Below are positions 39,901 through 54,032 of a DNA stretch of 64,000 nucleotides, piece by piece. Origin of the DNA: Auanema rhodensis (Eukaryota > Nematoda > Chromadorea > Rhabditida > Rhabditidae). Both the position numbers and the translations under genes were made by a program. The DNA lies in contig OZ059900.1 of the NCBI GenBank assembly GCA_964057225.1, positions 18,615,638-18,679,637 on the forward strand, read 5' to 3'. A model generated the notes under the pieces. The model was not told the origin of the DNA, made no database searches, and was given only the letters and a program-made list of their open reading frames with translations. How positions within the stretch are numbered: position 1 is the first letter of the stretch; each line of letters starts with the position of its first letter.

Positions 39901-41378
39901 CTGAGGGCACGCCCCTTATGGCTAATATTGATTAAATCGATTTTTGTTCATATGAGTCGTCAAATGCAACGAATTTCAGCGTGTTACATACTAAAATGAA
40001 GCATTTTACATGCTGAACACTAGAAAAACACAAAAACACAGTATTTCCCATGAGAAATATTTTATTATGCTGGAAAACCAGTTTTTGGAAATTTCGCTGT
40101 AAACAAGGTTTTGACTTACGATTTCATGTGTTCAAACTCATGCAATGTCAATGAAACCTAGCTCAAAATTGTTCGTACAACGTCTAGTTCCACTTTCACG
40201 ACAAAAAAACAAGGGTTAGAAAATTAAGGAAATTAGCATATTCTGAGGGCACGCCCCTTATGGCTAATATTGATTAAATCGATTTTTGTTCATATGAGTC
40301 GTCAAATGCAACGAATTTCAGCGTGTTACATACTAAAATGAAGCATTTTACATGCTGAACACTAGAAAAATACAAAAACACAGTATTTCCCATGAGAAAT
40401 ATTTTATTATGCTGGAAAACCAGTTTTTGGAAATTTCGCTGTAAACAAGGTTTTGACTTACGATTTCATGTGTTCAAACTCATGCAATGTCAATGAAACC
40501 TAGCTCAAAATTGTTCGTACAACGTCTAGTTTCACTTTCACGACAAAAAAACAGGGGTTAGAAAACTAAGGAAATTAGCATATTCTGAGGGCACGCCCCT
40601 TATGGCTAATATTGATTAAATCGATTTTTGTTCATATGAGTCGTCAAATGCAACGAATTTCAGCGTGTTACATACTAAAATGAAGCATTTTACATGCTGA
40701 ACACTAGAAAAATACAAAAACACAGTATTTCCCATGAGAAATATTTTATTATGCTGGAAAACCAGTTTTTGGAAATTTCGCTGTAAACAAGGTTTTGACT
40801 TACGATTTCATGTGTTCAAACTCATGCAATGTCAATGAAACCTAGCTCAAAATTGTTTGTACAACGTCTAGTTCCACTTTCACGACAAAAAAACAGGGGT
40901 TAGAAAATTAAGGAAATTAGCATATTCTGAGGGCACGCCCCTTATGGCTAATATTGATTAAATCGATTTTTGTTCATATGAGTCGTCAAATGCAACGAAT
41001 TTCAGCGTGTTACATACTAAAATGAAGCATTTTACATGCTGAACACTAGAAAAATACAAAAACACAGTATTTCCCATGAGAAATATTTTATTATGCTGGA
41101 AAACCAGTTTTTGGAAATTTCGCTGTAAACAAGGTTTTGACTTACGATTTCATGTGTTCAAACTCATGCACTGTCAATGAAACCTAGCTCAAAATTGTTC
41201 GTACAACGTCTAGTTCCACTTTCACGACAAAAAAACAGGGGTTAGAAAATTAAGGAAATTAGCATATTCTGAGGGCACGCCCCTTATGGCTAATATTGAT
41301 TAAATCGATTTTTGTTCATATGAGTCGTCAAATGCAACGAATTTCAGCGTGTTACATACTAAAATGAAGCATTTTACA
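36933..41378. repeat. 13-monomer higher-order unit, copy a (m109-m121), 4,446 bp
   Basis: Series: T180+C214+A334; C135; T39; plain; A202; T180+C214; C135; T39; plain; A202+C19; T180+C214; T164; C135. The two rare markers A334 and C19 fix the register with the next copy. Confidence 0.9.
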
Positions 41379-44300
41379 TGCTGAACACTAGAAAAATACA
41401 AAAACACAGTATTTCCCATGAGAAATATTTTATTATGCTGGAAAACCAGTTTTTGGAAATTTCGCTGTAAACAAGGTTTTGACTTACGATTTCATGTGTT
41501 CAAACTCATGCAATGTCAATGAAACCTAGCTCAAAATTGTTCGTACAACGTCTAGTTTCACTTTCACGACAAAAAAACAGGGGTTAGAAAACTAAGGAAA
41601 TTAGCATATTCTGAGGGCACGCCCCTTATGGCTAATATTGATTAAATCGATTTTTGTTCATATGAGTCGTCAAATGCAACGAATTTCAGCGTGTTACATA
41701 CTAAAATGAAGAATTTTACATGCTGAACACTAGAAAAATACAAAAACACAGTATTTCCCATGAGAAATATTTTATTATGCTGGAAAACCAGTTTTTGGAA
41801 ATTTCGCTGTAAACAAGGTTTTGACTTACGATTTCATGTGTTCAAACTCATGCACTGTCAATGAAACCTAGCTCAAAATTGTTCGTACAACGTCTAGTTC
41901 CACTTTCACGACAAAAAAACAGGGGTTAGAAAATTAAGGAAATTAGCATATTCTGAGGGCACGCCCCTTATGGCTAATATTGATTAAATCGATTTTTGTT
42001 CATATGAGTCGTCAAATGCAACGAATTTCAGCGTGTTACATACTAAAATGAAGCATTTTACATGCTGAACACTAGAAAAATACAAAAACACAGTATTTCC
42101 TATGAGAAATATTTTATTATGCTGGAAAACCAGTTTTTGGAAATTTCGCTGTAAACAAGGTTTTGACTTACGATTTCATGTGTTCAAACTCATGCAATGT
42201 CAATGAAACCTAGCTCAAAATTGTTCGTACAACGTCTAGTTCCACTTTCACGACAAAAAAACAGGGGTTAGAAAATTAAGGAAATTAGCATATTCTGAGG
42301 GCACGCCCCTTATGGCTAATATTGATTAAATCGATTTTTGTTCATATGAGTCGTCAAATGCAACGAATTTCAGCGTGTTACATACTAAAATGAAGCATTT
42401 TACATGCTGAACACTAGAAAAATACAAAAACACAGTATTTCCCATGAGAAATATTTTATTATGCTGGAAAACCAGTTTTTGGAAATTTCGCTGTAAACAA
42501 GGTTTTGACTTACGATTTCATGTGTTCAAACTCATGCAATGTCAATGAAACCTAGCTCAAAATTGTTCGTACAACGTCTAGTTCCACTTTCACGACAAAA
42601 AAACAGGGGTTAGAAAATTAAGGAAATTAGCATATTCTGAGGGCACGCCCCTTATGGCTAATATTGATTAAATCGATTTTTGTTCATATGAGTCGTCAAA
42701 TGCAACGAATTTCAGCGTGTTACATACTAAAATGAAGCATTTTACATGCTGAACACTAGAAAAATACAAAAACACAGTATTTCCCATGAGAAATATTTTA
42801 TTATGCTGGAAAACCAGTTTTTGGAAATTTCGCTGTAAACAAGGTTTTGACTTACGATTTCATGTGTTCAAACTCATGCAATGTCAATGAAACCTAGCTC
42901 AAAATTGTTCGTACAACGTCTAGTTCCACTTTCACGACAAAAAAACAAGGGTTAGAAAATTAAGGAAATTAGCATATTCTGAGGGCACGCCCCTTATGGC
43001 TAATATTGATTAAATCGATTTTTGTTCATATGAGTCGTCAAATGCAACGAATTTCAGCGTGTTACATACTAAAATGAAGCATTTTACATGCTGAACACTA
43101 GAAAAATACAAAAACACAGTATTTCCCATGAGAAATATTTTATTATGCTGGAAAACCAGTTTTTGGAAATTTCGCTGTAAACAAGGTTTTGACTTACGAT
43201 TTCATGTGTTCAAACTCATGCAATGTCAATGAAACCTAGCTCAAAATTGTTCGTACAACGTCTAGTTTCACTTTCACGACAAAAAAACAGGGGTTAGAAA
43301 ACTAAGGAAATTAGCATATTCTGAGGGCACGCCCCTTATGGCTAATATTGATTAAATCGATTTTTGTTCATATGAGTCGTCAAATGCAACGAATTTCAGC
43401 GTGTTACATACTAAAATGAAGCATTTTACATGCTGAACACTAGAAAAATACAAAAACACAGTATTTCCCATGAGAAATATTTTATTATGCTGGAAAACCA
43501 GTTTTTGGAAATTTCGCTGTAAACAAGGTTTTGACTTACGATTTCATGTGTTCAAACTCATGCACTGTCAATGAAACCTAGCTCAAAATTGTTCGTACAA
43601 CGTCTAGTTCCACTTTCACGACAAAAAAACAGGGGTTAGAAAATTAAGGAAATTAGCATATTCTGAGGGCACGCCCCTTATGGCTAATATTGATTAAATC
43701 GATTTTTGTTCATATGAGTCGTCAAATGCAACGAATTTCAGCGTGTTACATACTAAAATGAAGCATTTTACATGCTGAACACTAGAAAAATACAAAAACA
43801 CAGTATTTCCTATGAGAAATATTTTATTATGCTGGAAAACCAGTTTTTGGAAATTTCGCTGTAAACAAGGTTTTGACTTACGATTTCATGTGTTCAAACT
43901 CATGCAATGTCAATGAAACCTAGCTCAAAATTGTTCGTACAACGTCTAGTTCCACTTTCACGACAAAAAAACAGGGGTTAGAAAATTAAGGAAATTAGCA
44001 TATTCTGAGGGCACGCCCCTTATGGCTAATATTGATTAAATCGATTTTTGTTCATATGAGTCGTCAAATGCAACGAATTTCAGCGTGTTACATACTAAAA
44101 TGAAGCATTTTACATGCTGAACACTAGAAAAATACAAAAACACAGTATTTCCCATGAGAAATATTTTATTATGCTGGAAAACCAGTTTTTGGAAATTTCG
44201 CTGTAAACAAGGTTTTGACTTACGATTTCATGTGTTCAAACTCATGCAATGTCAATGAAACCTAGCTCAAAATTGTTCGTACAACGTCTAGTTCCACTTT

Positions 44301-45824
44301 CACGACAAAAAAACAGGGGTTAGAAAATTAAGGAAATTAGCATATTCTGAGGGCACGCCCCTTATGGCTAATATTGATTAAATCGATTTTTGTTCATATG
44401 AGTCGTCAAATGCAACGAATTTCAGCGTGTTACATACTAAAATGAAGCATTTTACATGCTGAACACTAGAAAAACACAAAAACACAGTATTTCCCATGAG
44501 AAATATTTTATTATGCTGGAAAACCAGTTTTTGGAAATTTCGCTGTAAACAAGGTTTTGACTTACGATTTCATGTGTTCAAACTCATGCAATGTCAATGA
44601 AACCTAGCTCAAAATTGTTCGTACAACGTCTAGTTCCACTTTCACGACAAAAAAACAAGGGTTAGAAAATTAAGGAAATTAGCATATTCTGAGGGCACGC
44701 CCCTTATGGCTAATATTGATTAAATCGATTTTTGTTCATATGAGTCGTCAAATGCAACGAATTTCAGCGTGTTACATACTAAAATGAAGCATTTTACATG
44801 CTGAACACTAGAAAAATACAAAAACACAGTATTTCCCATGAGAAATATTTTATTATGCTGGAAAACCAGTTTTTGGAAATTTCGCTGTAAACAAGGTTTT
44901 GACTTACGATTTCATGTGTTCAAACTCATGCAATGTCAATGAAACCTAGCTCAAAATTGTTCGTACAACGTCTAGTTTCACTTTCACGACAAAAAAACAG
45001 GGGTTAGAAAACTAAGGAAATTAGCATATTCTGAGGGCACGCCCCTTATGGCTAATATTGATTAAATCGATTTTTGTTCATATGAGTCGTCAAATGCAAC
45101 GAATTTCAGCGTGTTACATACTAAAATGAAGCATTTTACATGCTGAACACTAGAAAAATACAAAAACACAGTATTTCCCATGAGAAATATTTTATTATGC
45201 TGGAAAACCAGTTTTTGGAAATTTCGCTGTAAACAAGGTTTTGACTTACGATTTCATGTGTTCAAACTCATGCAATGTCAATGAAACCTAGCTCAAAATT
45301 GTTTGTACAACGTCTAGTTCCACTTTCACGACAAAAAAACAGGGGTTAGAAAATTAAGGAAATTAGCATATTCTGAGGGCACGCCCCTTATGGCTAATAT
45401 TGATTAAATCGATTTTTGTTCATATGAGTCGTCAAATGCAACGAATTTCAGCGTGTTACATACTAAAATGAAGCATTTTACATGCTGAACACTAGAAAAA
45501 TACAAAAACACAGTATTTCCCATGAGAAATATTTTATTATGCTGGAAAACCAGTTTTTGGAAATTTCGCTGTAAACAAGGTTTTGACTTACGATTTCATG
45601 TGTTCAAACTCATGCACTGTCAATGAAACCTAGCTCAAAATTGTTCGTACAACGTCTAGTTCCACTTTCACGACAAAAAAACAGGGGTTAGAAAATTAAG
45701 GAAATTAGCATATTCTGAGGGCACGCCCCTTATGGCTAATATTGATTAAATCGATTTTTGTTCATATGAGTCGTCAAATGCAACGAATTTCAGCGTGTTA
45801 CATACTAAAATGAAGCATTTTACA
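41379..45824. repeat. 13-monomer higher-order unit, copy b (m122-m134), 4,446 bp
   Basis: It repeats 36933-41378 directly, monomer for monomer, with the same A334 and C19 markers in the same places. I found no base difference between the copies by eye, so this is the most recent large duplication in the window, or a local assembly duplication. Confidence 0.9.
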
Positions 45825-47534
45825 TGCTGAACACTAGAAAAATACAAAAACACAGTATTTCCCATGAGAAATATTTTATTATGCTGGAAAACCAGTTTTT
45901 GGAAATTTCGCTGTAAACAAGGTTTTGACTTACGATTTCATGTGTTCAAACTCATGCAATGTCAATGAAACCTAGCTCAAAATTGTTTGTACAACGTCTA
46001 GTTCCACTTTCACGACAAAAAAACAGGGGTTAGAAAATTAAGGAAATTAGCATATTCTGAGGGCACGCCCCTTATGGCTAATATTGATTAAATCGATTTT
46101 TGTTCATATGAGTCGTCAAATGCAACGAATTTCAGCGTGTTACATACTAAAATGAAGCATTTCACATGCTGAACACTAGAAAAATACAAAAACACAGTAT
46201 TTCCCATGAGAAATATTTTATTATGCTGGAAAACCAGTTTTTGGAAATTTCGCTGTAAACAAGGTTTTGACTTACGATTTCATGTGTTCAAACTCATGCA
46301 ATGTCAATGAAACCTAGCTCAAAATTGTTCGTACAACGTCTAGTTCCACTTTCACGACAAAAAAACAGGGGTTAGAAAATTAAGGAAATTAGCATATTCT
46401 GAGGGCACGCCCCTTATGGCTAATATTGATTAAATCGATTTTTGTTCATATGAGTCGTCAAATGCAACGAATTTCAGCGTGTTACATACTAAAATGAAGC
46501 ATTTTACATGCTGAACACTAGAAGAATACAAAAACACAGTATTTCCCATGAGAAATATTTTATTATGCTGGAAAACCAGTTTTTGGAAATTTCGCTGTAA
46601 ACAAGGTTTTGACTTACGATTTCATGTGTTCAAACTCATGCAATGTCAATGAAACCTAGCTCAAAATTGTTCGTACAACGTCTAGTTCCACTTTCACGAC
46701 AAAAAAACAGGGGTTAGAAAATTAAGGAAATTAGCATATTCTGAGGGCACGCCCCTTATGGCTAATATTGATTAAATCGATTTTTGTTCATATGAGTCGT
46801 CAAATGCAACGAATTTCAGCGTGTTACATACTAAAATGAAGCATTTTACATGCTGAACACTAGAAGAATACAAAAACACAGTATTTCCCATGAGAAATAT
46901 TTTATTATGCTGGAAAACCAGTTTTTGGAAATTTCGCTGTAAACAAGGTTTTGACTTACGATTTCATGTGTTCAAACTCATGCAATGTCAATGAAACCTA
47001 GCTCAAAATTGTTCGTACAACGTCTAGTTCCACTTTCACGACAAAAAAACAGGGGTTAGAAAATTAAGGAAATTAGCATATTCTGAGGGCACGCCCCTTA
47101 TGGCTAATATTGATTAAATCGATTTTTGTTCATATGAGTCGTCAAATGCAACGAATTTCAGCGTGTTACATACTAAAATGAAACATTTTACATGCTGAAC
47201 ACTAGAAGAATACAAAAACACAGTATTTCCCATGAGAAATATTTTATTATGCTGGAAAACCAGTTTTTGGAAATTTCGCTGTAAACAAGGTTTTGACTTA
47301 CGATTTCATGTGTTCAAACTCATGCAATGTCAATGAAACCTAGCTCAAAATTGTTCGTACAACGTCTAGTTCCACTTTCACGACAAAAAAACAGGGGTTA
47401 GAAAATTAAGGAAATTAGCATATTCTGAGGGCAAGCCCCTTATGGCTAATATTGATTAAATCGATTTTTGTTCATATGAGTCGTCAAATGCAACGAATTT
47501 CAGCGTGTTACATACTAAAATGAAGCATTTTACA
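45825..47534. repeat. T164+C339 boundary and G16 run, third copy (m135-m139)
   Basis: T164+C339, plain, G16, G16+A333, G16+A242, followed by plain and a second G16+A242 monomer (m140-m141), just as m68-m74 are arranged at 22911-25304. Confidence 0.88.
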
Positions 47535-50500
47535 TGCTGAACACTAGAAAAATACAAAAACACAGTATTTCCCATGAGAAATATTTTATTATGCTGGAAA
47601 ACCAGTTTTTGGAAATTTCGCTGTAAACAAGGTTTTGACTTACGATTTCATGTGTTCAAACTCATGCAATGTCAATGAAACCTAGCTCAAAATTGTTCGT
47701 ACAACGTCTAGTTCCACTTTCACGACAAAAAAACAGGGGTTAGAAAATTAAGGAAATTAGCATATTCTGAGGGCACGCCCCTTATGGCTAATATTGATTA
47801 AATCGATTTTTGTTCATATGAGTCGTCAAATGCAACGAATTTCAGCGTGTTACATACTAAAATGAAGCATTTTACATGCTGAACACTAGAAGAATACAAA
47901 AACACAGTATTTCCCATGAGAAATATTTTATTATGCTGGAAAACCAGTTTTTGGAAATTTCGCTGTAAACAAGGTTTTGACTTACGATTTCATGTGTTCA
48001 AACTCATGCAATGTCAATGAAACCTAGCTCAAAATTGTTCGTACAACGTCTAGTTCCACTTTCACGACAAAAAAACAGGGGTTAGAAAATTAAGGAAATT
48101 AGCATATTCTGAGGGCAAGCCCCTTATGGCTAATATTGATTAAATCGATTTTTGTTCATATGAGTCGTCAAATGCAACGAATTTCAGCGTGTTACATACT
48201 AAAATGAAGCATTTTACATGCTGAACACTAGAAAAATACAAAAACACAGTATTTCCCATGAGAAATATTTTATTATGCTGGAAAACCAGTTTTTGGAAAT
48301 TTCGCTGTAAACAAGGTTTTGACTTACGATTTCATGTGTTCAAACTCATGCAATGTCAATGAAACCTAGCTCAAAATTGTTCGTACAACGTCTAGTTCCA
48401 CTTTCACGACAAAAAAACAGGGGTTAGAAAATTAAGGAAATTAGCATATTCTGAGGGCACGCCCCTTATGGCTAATATTGATTAAATCGATTTTTGTTCA
48501 TATGAGTCGTCAATTGCAACGAATTTCAGCGTGTTACATACTAAAATGAAGCATTTTACATGCTGAACACTAGAAAAATACAAAAACACAGTATTTCCCA
48601 TGAGAAATATTTTATTATGCTGGAAAACCAGTTTTTGGAAATTTCGCTGTAAACAAGGTTTTGACTTACGATTTCATGTGTTCAAACTCATGCAATGTCG
48701 ATGAAACCTAGCTCAAAATTGTTCGTACAACGTCTAGTTCCACTTTCACGACAAAAAAACAGGGGTTAGAAAATTAAGGAAATTAGCATATTCTGAGGGC
48801 ACGCCCCTTATGGCTAATATTGATTAAATCGATTTTTGTTCATATGAGTCGTCAAATGCAACGAATTTCAGCGTGTTACATACTAAAATGAAGCATTTTA
48901 CATGCTGAACACTAGAAAAATACAAAAACACAGTATTTCCCATGAGAAATATTTTATTATGCTGGAAAACCAGTTTTTGGAAATTTCGCTGTAAACAAGG
49001 TTTTGACTTACGATTTCATGTGTTCAAACTCATGCAATGTCAATGAAACCTAGCTCAAAATTGTTCGTACAACGTCTAGTTCCACTTTCACGACAAAAAA
49101 ACAGGGGTTAGAAAATTAAGGAAATTAGCATATTCTGAGGGCACGCCCCTTATGGCTAATATTGATTAAATCGATTTTTGTTCATATGAGTCGTCAAATG
49201 CAACGAATTTCAGCGTGTTACATACTAAAATGAAGCATTTTACATGCTGAACACTAGAAAAATACAAAAACACAGTATTTCCTATGAGAAATATTTTATT
49301 ATGCTGGAAAACCAGTTTTTGGAAATTTCGCTGTAAACAAGGTTTTGACTTACGATTTCATGTGTTCAAACTCATGCAATGTCAATGAAACCTAGCTCAA
49401 AATTGTTCGTACAACGTCTAGTTCCACTTTCACGACAAAAAAACAGGGGTTAGAAAATTAAGGAAATTAGCATATTCTGAGGGCACGCCCCTTATGGCTA
49501 ATATTGATTAAATCGATTTTTGTTCATATGAGTCGTCAAATGCAACGAATTTCAGCGTGTTACATACTAAAATGAAGCATTTTACATGCTGAACACTAGA
49601 AGAAAACAAAAACACAGTATTTCCCATGAGAAATATTTTATTATGCTGGAAAACCAGTTTTTGGAAATTTCGCTGTAAACAAGGTTTTGACTTACGATTT
49701 CATGTGTTCAAACTCATGCAATGTCAATGAAACCTAGCTCAAAATTGTTCGTACAACGTCTAGTTCCACTTTCACGACAAAAAAACAGGGGTTAGAAAAT
49801 TAAGGAAATTAGCATATTCTGAGGGCACGCCCCTTATGGCTAATATTGATTAAATCGATTTTTGTTCATATGAGTCGTCAAATGCAACCAATTTCAGCGT
49901 GTTACATACTAAAATGAAGCATTTTACATGCTGAACACTAGAAAAATACGAAAACACAGTATTTCCCATGAGAAATATTTTATTATGCTGGAAAACCAGT
50001 TTTTGGAAATTTCGCTGTAAACAAGGTTTTGACTTACGATTTCATGTGTTCAAACTCATGCAATGTCAATGAAACCTAGCTCAAAATTGTTCGTACAACG
50101 TCTAGTTCCACTTTCACGACAAAAAAACAGGGGTTAGAAAATTAAGGAAATTAGCATATTCTGAGGGCACGCCCCTTATGGCTAATATTGATTAAATCGA
50201 TTTTTGTTCATATGAGTCGTCAAATGCAACGAATTTCAGCGTGTTACATACTAAAATGAAGCATTTTACATGCTGAACACTAGAAAAATACAAAAACACA
50301 GTATTTCCCATGAGAAATATTTTATTATGCTGGAAAACCAGTTTTTGGAAATTTCGCTGTAAACAAGGTTTTGACTTACGATTTCATGTGTTCAAACTCA
50401 TGCAATGTCAATGAAACCTAGCTCAAAATTGTTCGTACAACGTCTAGTTCCACTTTCACGACAAAAAAACAGGGGTTAGAAAATTAAGGAAATTAGCATA

Positions 50501-50954
50501 TTCTGAGGGCACGCCCCTTATGGCTAATATTGATTAAATCGATTTTTGTTCATATGAGTCGTCAAATGCAACCAATTTCAGCGTGTTACATACTAAAATG
50601 AAGCATTTTACATGCTGAACACTAGAAAAATACGAAAACACAGTATTTCCCATGAGAAATATTTTATTATGCTGGAAAACCAGTTTTTGGAAATTTCGCT
50701 GTAAACAAGGTTTTGACTTACGATTTCATGTGTTCAAACTCATGCAATGTCAATGAAACCTAGCTCAAAATTGTTCGTACAACGTCTAGTTCCACTTTCA
50801 CGACAAAAAAACAGGGGTTAGAAAATTAAGGAAATTAGCATATTCTGAGGGCACGCCCCTTATGGCTAATATTGATTAAATCGATTTTTGTTCATATGAG
50901 TCGTCAAATGCAACGAATTTCAGCGTGTTACATACTAAAATGAAGCATTTTACA
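47535..50954. repeat. Shortened copy of the T296/G140 and C303/G22 series (m140-m149)
   Basis: Series: plain; G16+A242; T296; G140; plain; T39; G16+A19+C303; G22; C303; G22. Compared with m73-m91 it has one T296/G140 pair and a single pass, as if 11 monomers (one 9-mer and one dimer) were absent. The C303/G22 dimer is then repeated (m148-m149) without G16+A19. Confidence 0.82.
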
Positions 50955-51296
50955 TGCTGAACACTAGAAAAATACAAAAACACAGTATTTCCCATGAGAA
51001 ATATTTTATTATGCTGGAAAACCAGTTTTTGGAAATTTAGCTGTAAACAAGGTTTTGACTTACGATTTCATGTGTTCAAACTCATGCAATGTCAATGAAA
51101 CCTAGCTCAAAATTGTTCGTACAACGTCTAGTTCCACTTTCACGACAAAAAAACAGGGGTTAGAAAATTAAGGAAATTAGCATATTCTGAGGGCACGCCC
51201 CTTATGGCTAATATTGATTAAATCGATTTTTGTTCATATGAGTCGTCAAATGCAACGAATTTCAGCGTGTTACATACTAAAATGAAGCATTTTACA

Positions 51297-54032
51297 TGCT
51301 GAACACTAGAAAAATACAAAAACACAGTATTTCCCATGAGAAATATTTTATTATGCTGGAAAACCAGTTTTTGGAAATTTCGCTGTAAACAAGGTTTTGA
51401 CTTACGATTTCATGTGTTCAAACTCATGCAATGTCAATGAAACCTAGCTCAAAATTGTTCGTACAACGTCTAGTTCCACTTTCACGACAAAAAAACAGGG
51501 GTTAGAAAATTAAGGAAATTAGCATATTATGAGGGCACGCCCCTTATGGCTAATATTGATTAAATCGATTTTTGTTCATATGAGTCGTCAAATGCAACGA
51601 ATTTCAGCGTGTTACATACTAAAATGAAGCATTTTACATGCTGAACACTAGAAGAATACAAAAACACAGTATTTCCCATGAGAAATATTTTATTATGCTG
51701 GAAAACCAGTTTTTGGAAATTTCGCTGTAAACAAGGTTTTGACTTACGATTTCATGTGTTCAAACTCATGCAATGTCAATGAAACCTAGCTCAAAATTGT
51801 TCGTACAACGTCTAGTTCCACTTTCACGACAAAAAAACAGGGGTTAAAAAATTAAGGAAATTAGCATATTCTGAGGGCACGCCCCTTATGGCTAATATTG
51901 ATTAAATCGATTTTTGTTCATATGAGTCGTCAAATGCAACGAATTTCAGCGTGTTACATACTAAAATGAAGCATTTTACATGCTGAACACTAGAAAAATA
52001 CAAAAACACAGTATTTCCCATGAGAAATATTTTATTATGCTGGAAAACCAGTTTTTGGAAATTTCGCTGTAAACAAGGTTTTGACTTACGATTTCATGTG
52101 TTCAAACTCATGCAATGTCAATGAAACCTAGCTCAAAATTGTTCGTACAACGTCTAGTTCCACTTTCACGACAAAAAAACAGGGGTTAGAAAATTAAGGA
52201 AATTAGCATATTCTGAGGGCACGCCCCTTATGGCTAATATTGATTAAATCGATTTTTGTTCATATGAGTCGTCAAATGCAACGAATTTCAGCGTGTTACA
52301 TACTAAAATGAAGCATTTTACATGCTGAACACTAGAAGAATACAAAAACACAGTATTTCCCATGAGAAATATTTTATTATGCTGGAAAACCAGTTTTTGG
52401 AAATTTCGCTGTAAACAAGGTTTTGACTTACGATTTCATGTGTTCAAACTCATGCAATGTCAATGAAACCTAGCTCAAAATTGTTCGTACAACGTCTAGT
52501 TCCACTTTCACGACAAAAAAACAGGGGTTAAAAAATTAAGGAAATTAGCATATTCTGAGGGCACGCCCCTTATGGCTAATATTGATTAAATCGATTTTTG
52601 TTCATATGAGTCGTCAAATGCAACGAATTTCAGCGTGTTACATACTAAAATGAAGCATTTTACATGCTGAACACTAGAAGAATACAAAAACACAGTATTT
52701 CCCATGAGAAATATTTTATTATGCTGGAAAACCAGTTTGTGGAAATTTCGCTGTAAACAAGGTTTTGACTTACGATTTCATGTGTTCAAACTCATGCAAT
52801 GTCAATGAAACCTAGCTCAAAATTGTTCGTACAACGTCTAGTTCCACTTTCACGACAAAAAAACTGGGGTTAGAAAATTAAGGAAATTAGCATATTCTGA
52901 GGGCACGCCCCTTATGGCTAATATTGATTAAATCGATTTTTGTTCATATGAGTCGTCAAATGCAACGAATTTCAGCGTGTTACATACTAAAATGAAGCAT
53001 TTTACATGCTGAACACTAGAAAAATACAAAAACACAGTATTTCCCATGAGAAATATTTTATTATGCTGGAAAACCAGTTTTTGGAAATTTCGCTGTAAAC
53101 AAGGTTTTGACTTACGATTTCATGTGTTCAAACTCATGCAATGTTAATGAAACCTAGCTCAAAATTGTTCGTACAACGTCTAGTTCCACTTTCACGACAA
53201 AAAAACAGGGGTTAGAAAATTAAGGAAATTAGCATATTCTGAGGGCACGCCCCTTATGGCTAATATTGATTAAATCGATTTTTGTTCATATGAGTCGTCA
53301 AATGCAACGAATTTCAGCGTGTTACATACTAAAATGAAGCATTTCACATGCTGAACACTAGAAAAATACAAAAACACAGTATTTCCCATGAGAAATATTT
53401 TATTATGCTGGAAAACCAGTTTTTGGAAATTTCGCTGTAAACAAGGTTTTGACTTACGATTTCATGTGTTCAAACTCATGCAATATCAATGAAACCTAGC
53501 TCAAAATTGTTCGTACAACGTCTAGTTCCACTTTCACGACAAAAAAACAGGGGTTAGAAAATTAAGGAAATTAGCATATTCTGAGGGCACGCCCCTTATG
53601 GCTAATATTGATTAAATCGATTTTTGTTCATATGAGTCGTCAAATGCGACGAATTTCAGCGTGTTACATACTAAAATGAAGCATTTTACATGCTGAACAC
53701 TAGAAGAATACAAAAACACAGTATTTCCCATGAGAAATATTTTATTATGCTGGAAAACCAGTTTTTGGAAATTTCGCTGTAAACAAGGTTTTGACTTACG
53801 ATTTCATGTGTTCAAACTCATGCAATGTCAATGAAACCTAGCTCAAAATTGTTCGTACAACGTCTAGTTCCACTTTCACGACAAAAAAACTGGGGTTAGA
53901 AAATTAAGGAAATTAGCATATTCTGAGGGCACGCCCCTTATGGCTAATATTGATTAAATCGATTTTTGTTCATATGAGTCGTCAAATGCAACGAATTTCA
54001 GCGTGTTACATACTAAAATGAAGCATTTTACA
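51297..54032. repeat. 8-monomer higher-order unit, copy a (m151-m158), 2,736 bp
   Basis: Series: A233; G16+A209; plain; G16+A209; G16+G75+T201; T139; A137+G300; G16+T201. It is preceded by m150 (50955-51296), whose private A85 destroys the TTCG core of the CENP-B-box-like motif. It is followed directly by an almost identical copy. Confidence 0.9.

Larger units (their letters stand above)
35565..45824. repeat. T39-A202-T180/C214-C135 cycling block, third copy (m105-m134)
   Basis: Thirty monomers in short rounds, mostly the five-monomer form T39, plain, A202, T180+C214, C135, with T164 inserted before C135 in two rounds (m120, m133). It contains a 13-monomer tandem duplication (36933-41378 and 41379-45824) recognised by the shared rare markers A334 (m109, m122) and C19 (m118, m131). 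Confidence 0.87.
35223..47534. repeat. Super-repeat copy 3: 36 monomers (m104-m139), 12,312 bp
   Basis: It begins with the last member of the A5/A97 block (A5+A97+T164), runs through T39, plain, plain, A202, T180+C214 and C135 cycles (enlarged by a 13-monomer tandem duplication), and ends with C135, T164+C339, plain, G16, G16+A333 and G16+A242, exactly as in copy 2. The A218/T133 head found in copies 1 and 2 is missing. It is separated from copy 2 by 24621-35222, which holds the 9-mer and 8-mer duplications. Length is exactly 36 x 342, so it contains no net indel. Confidence 0.85.
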
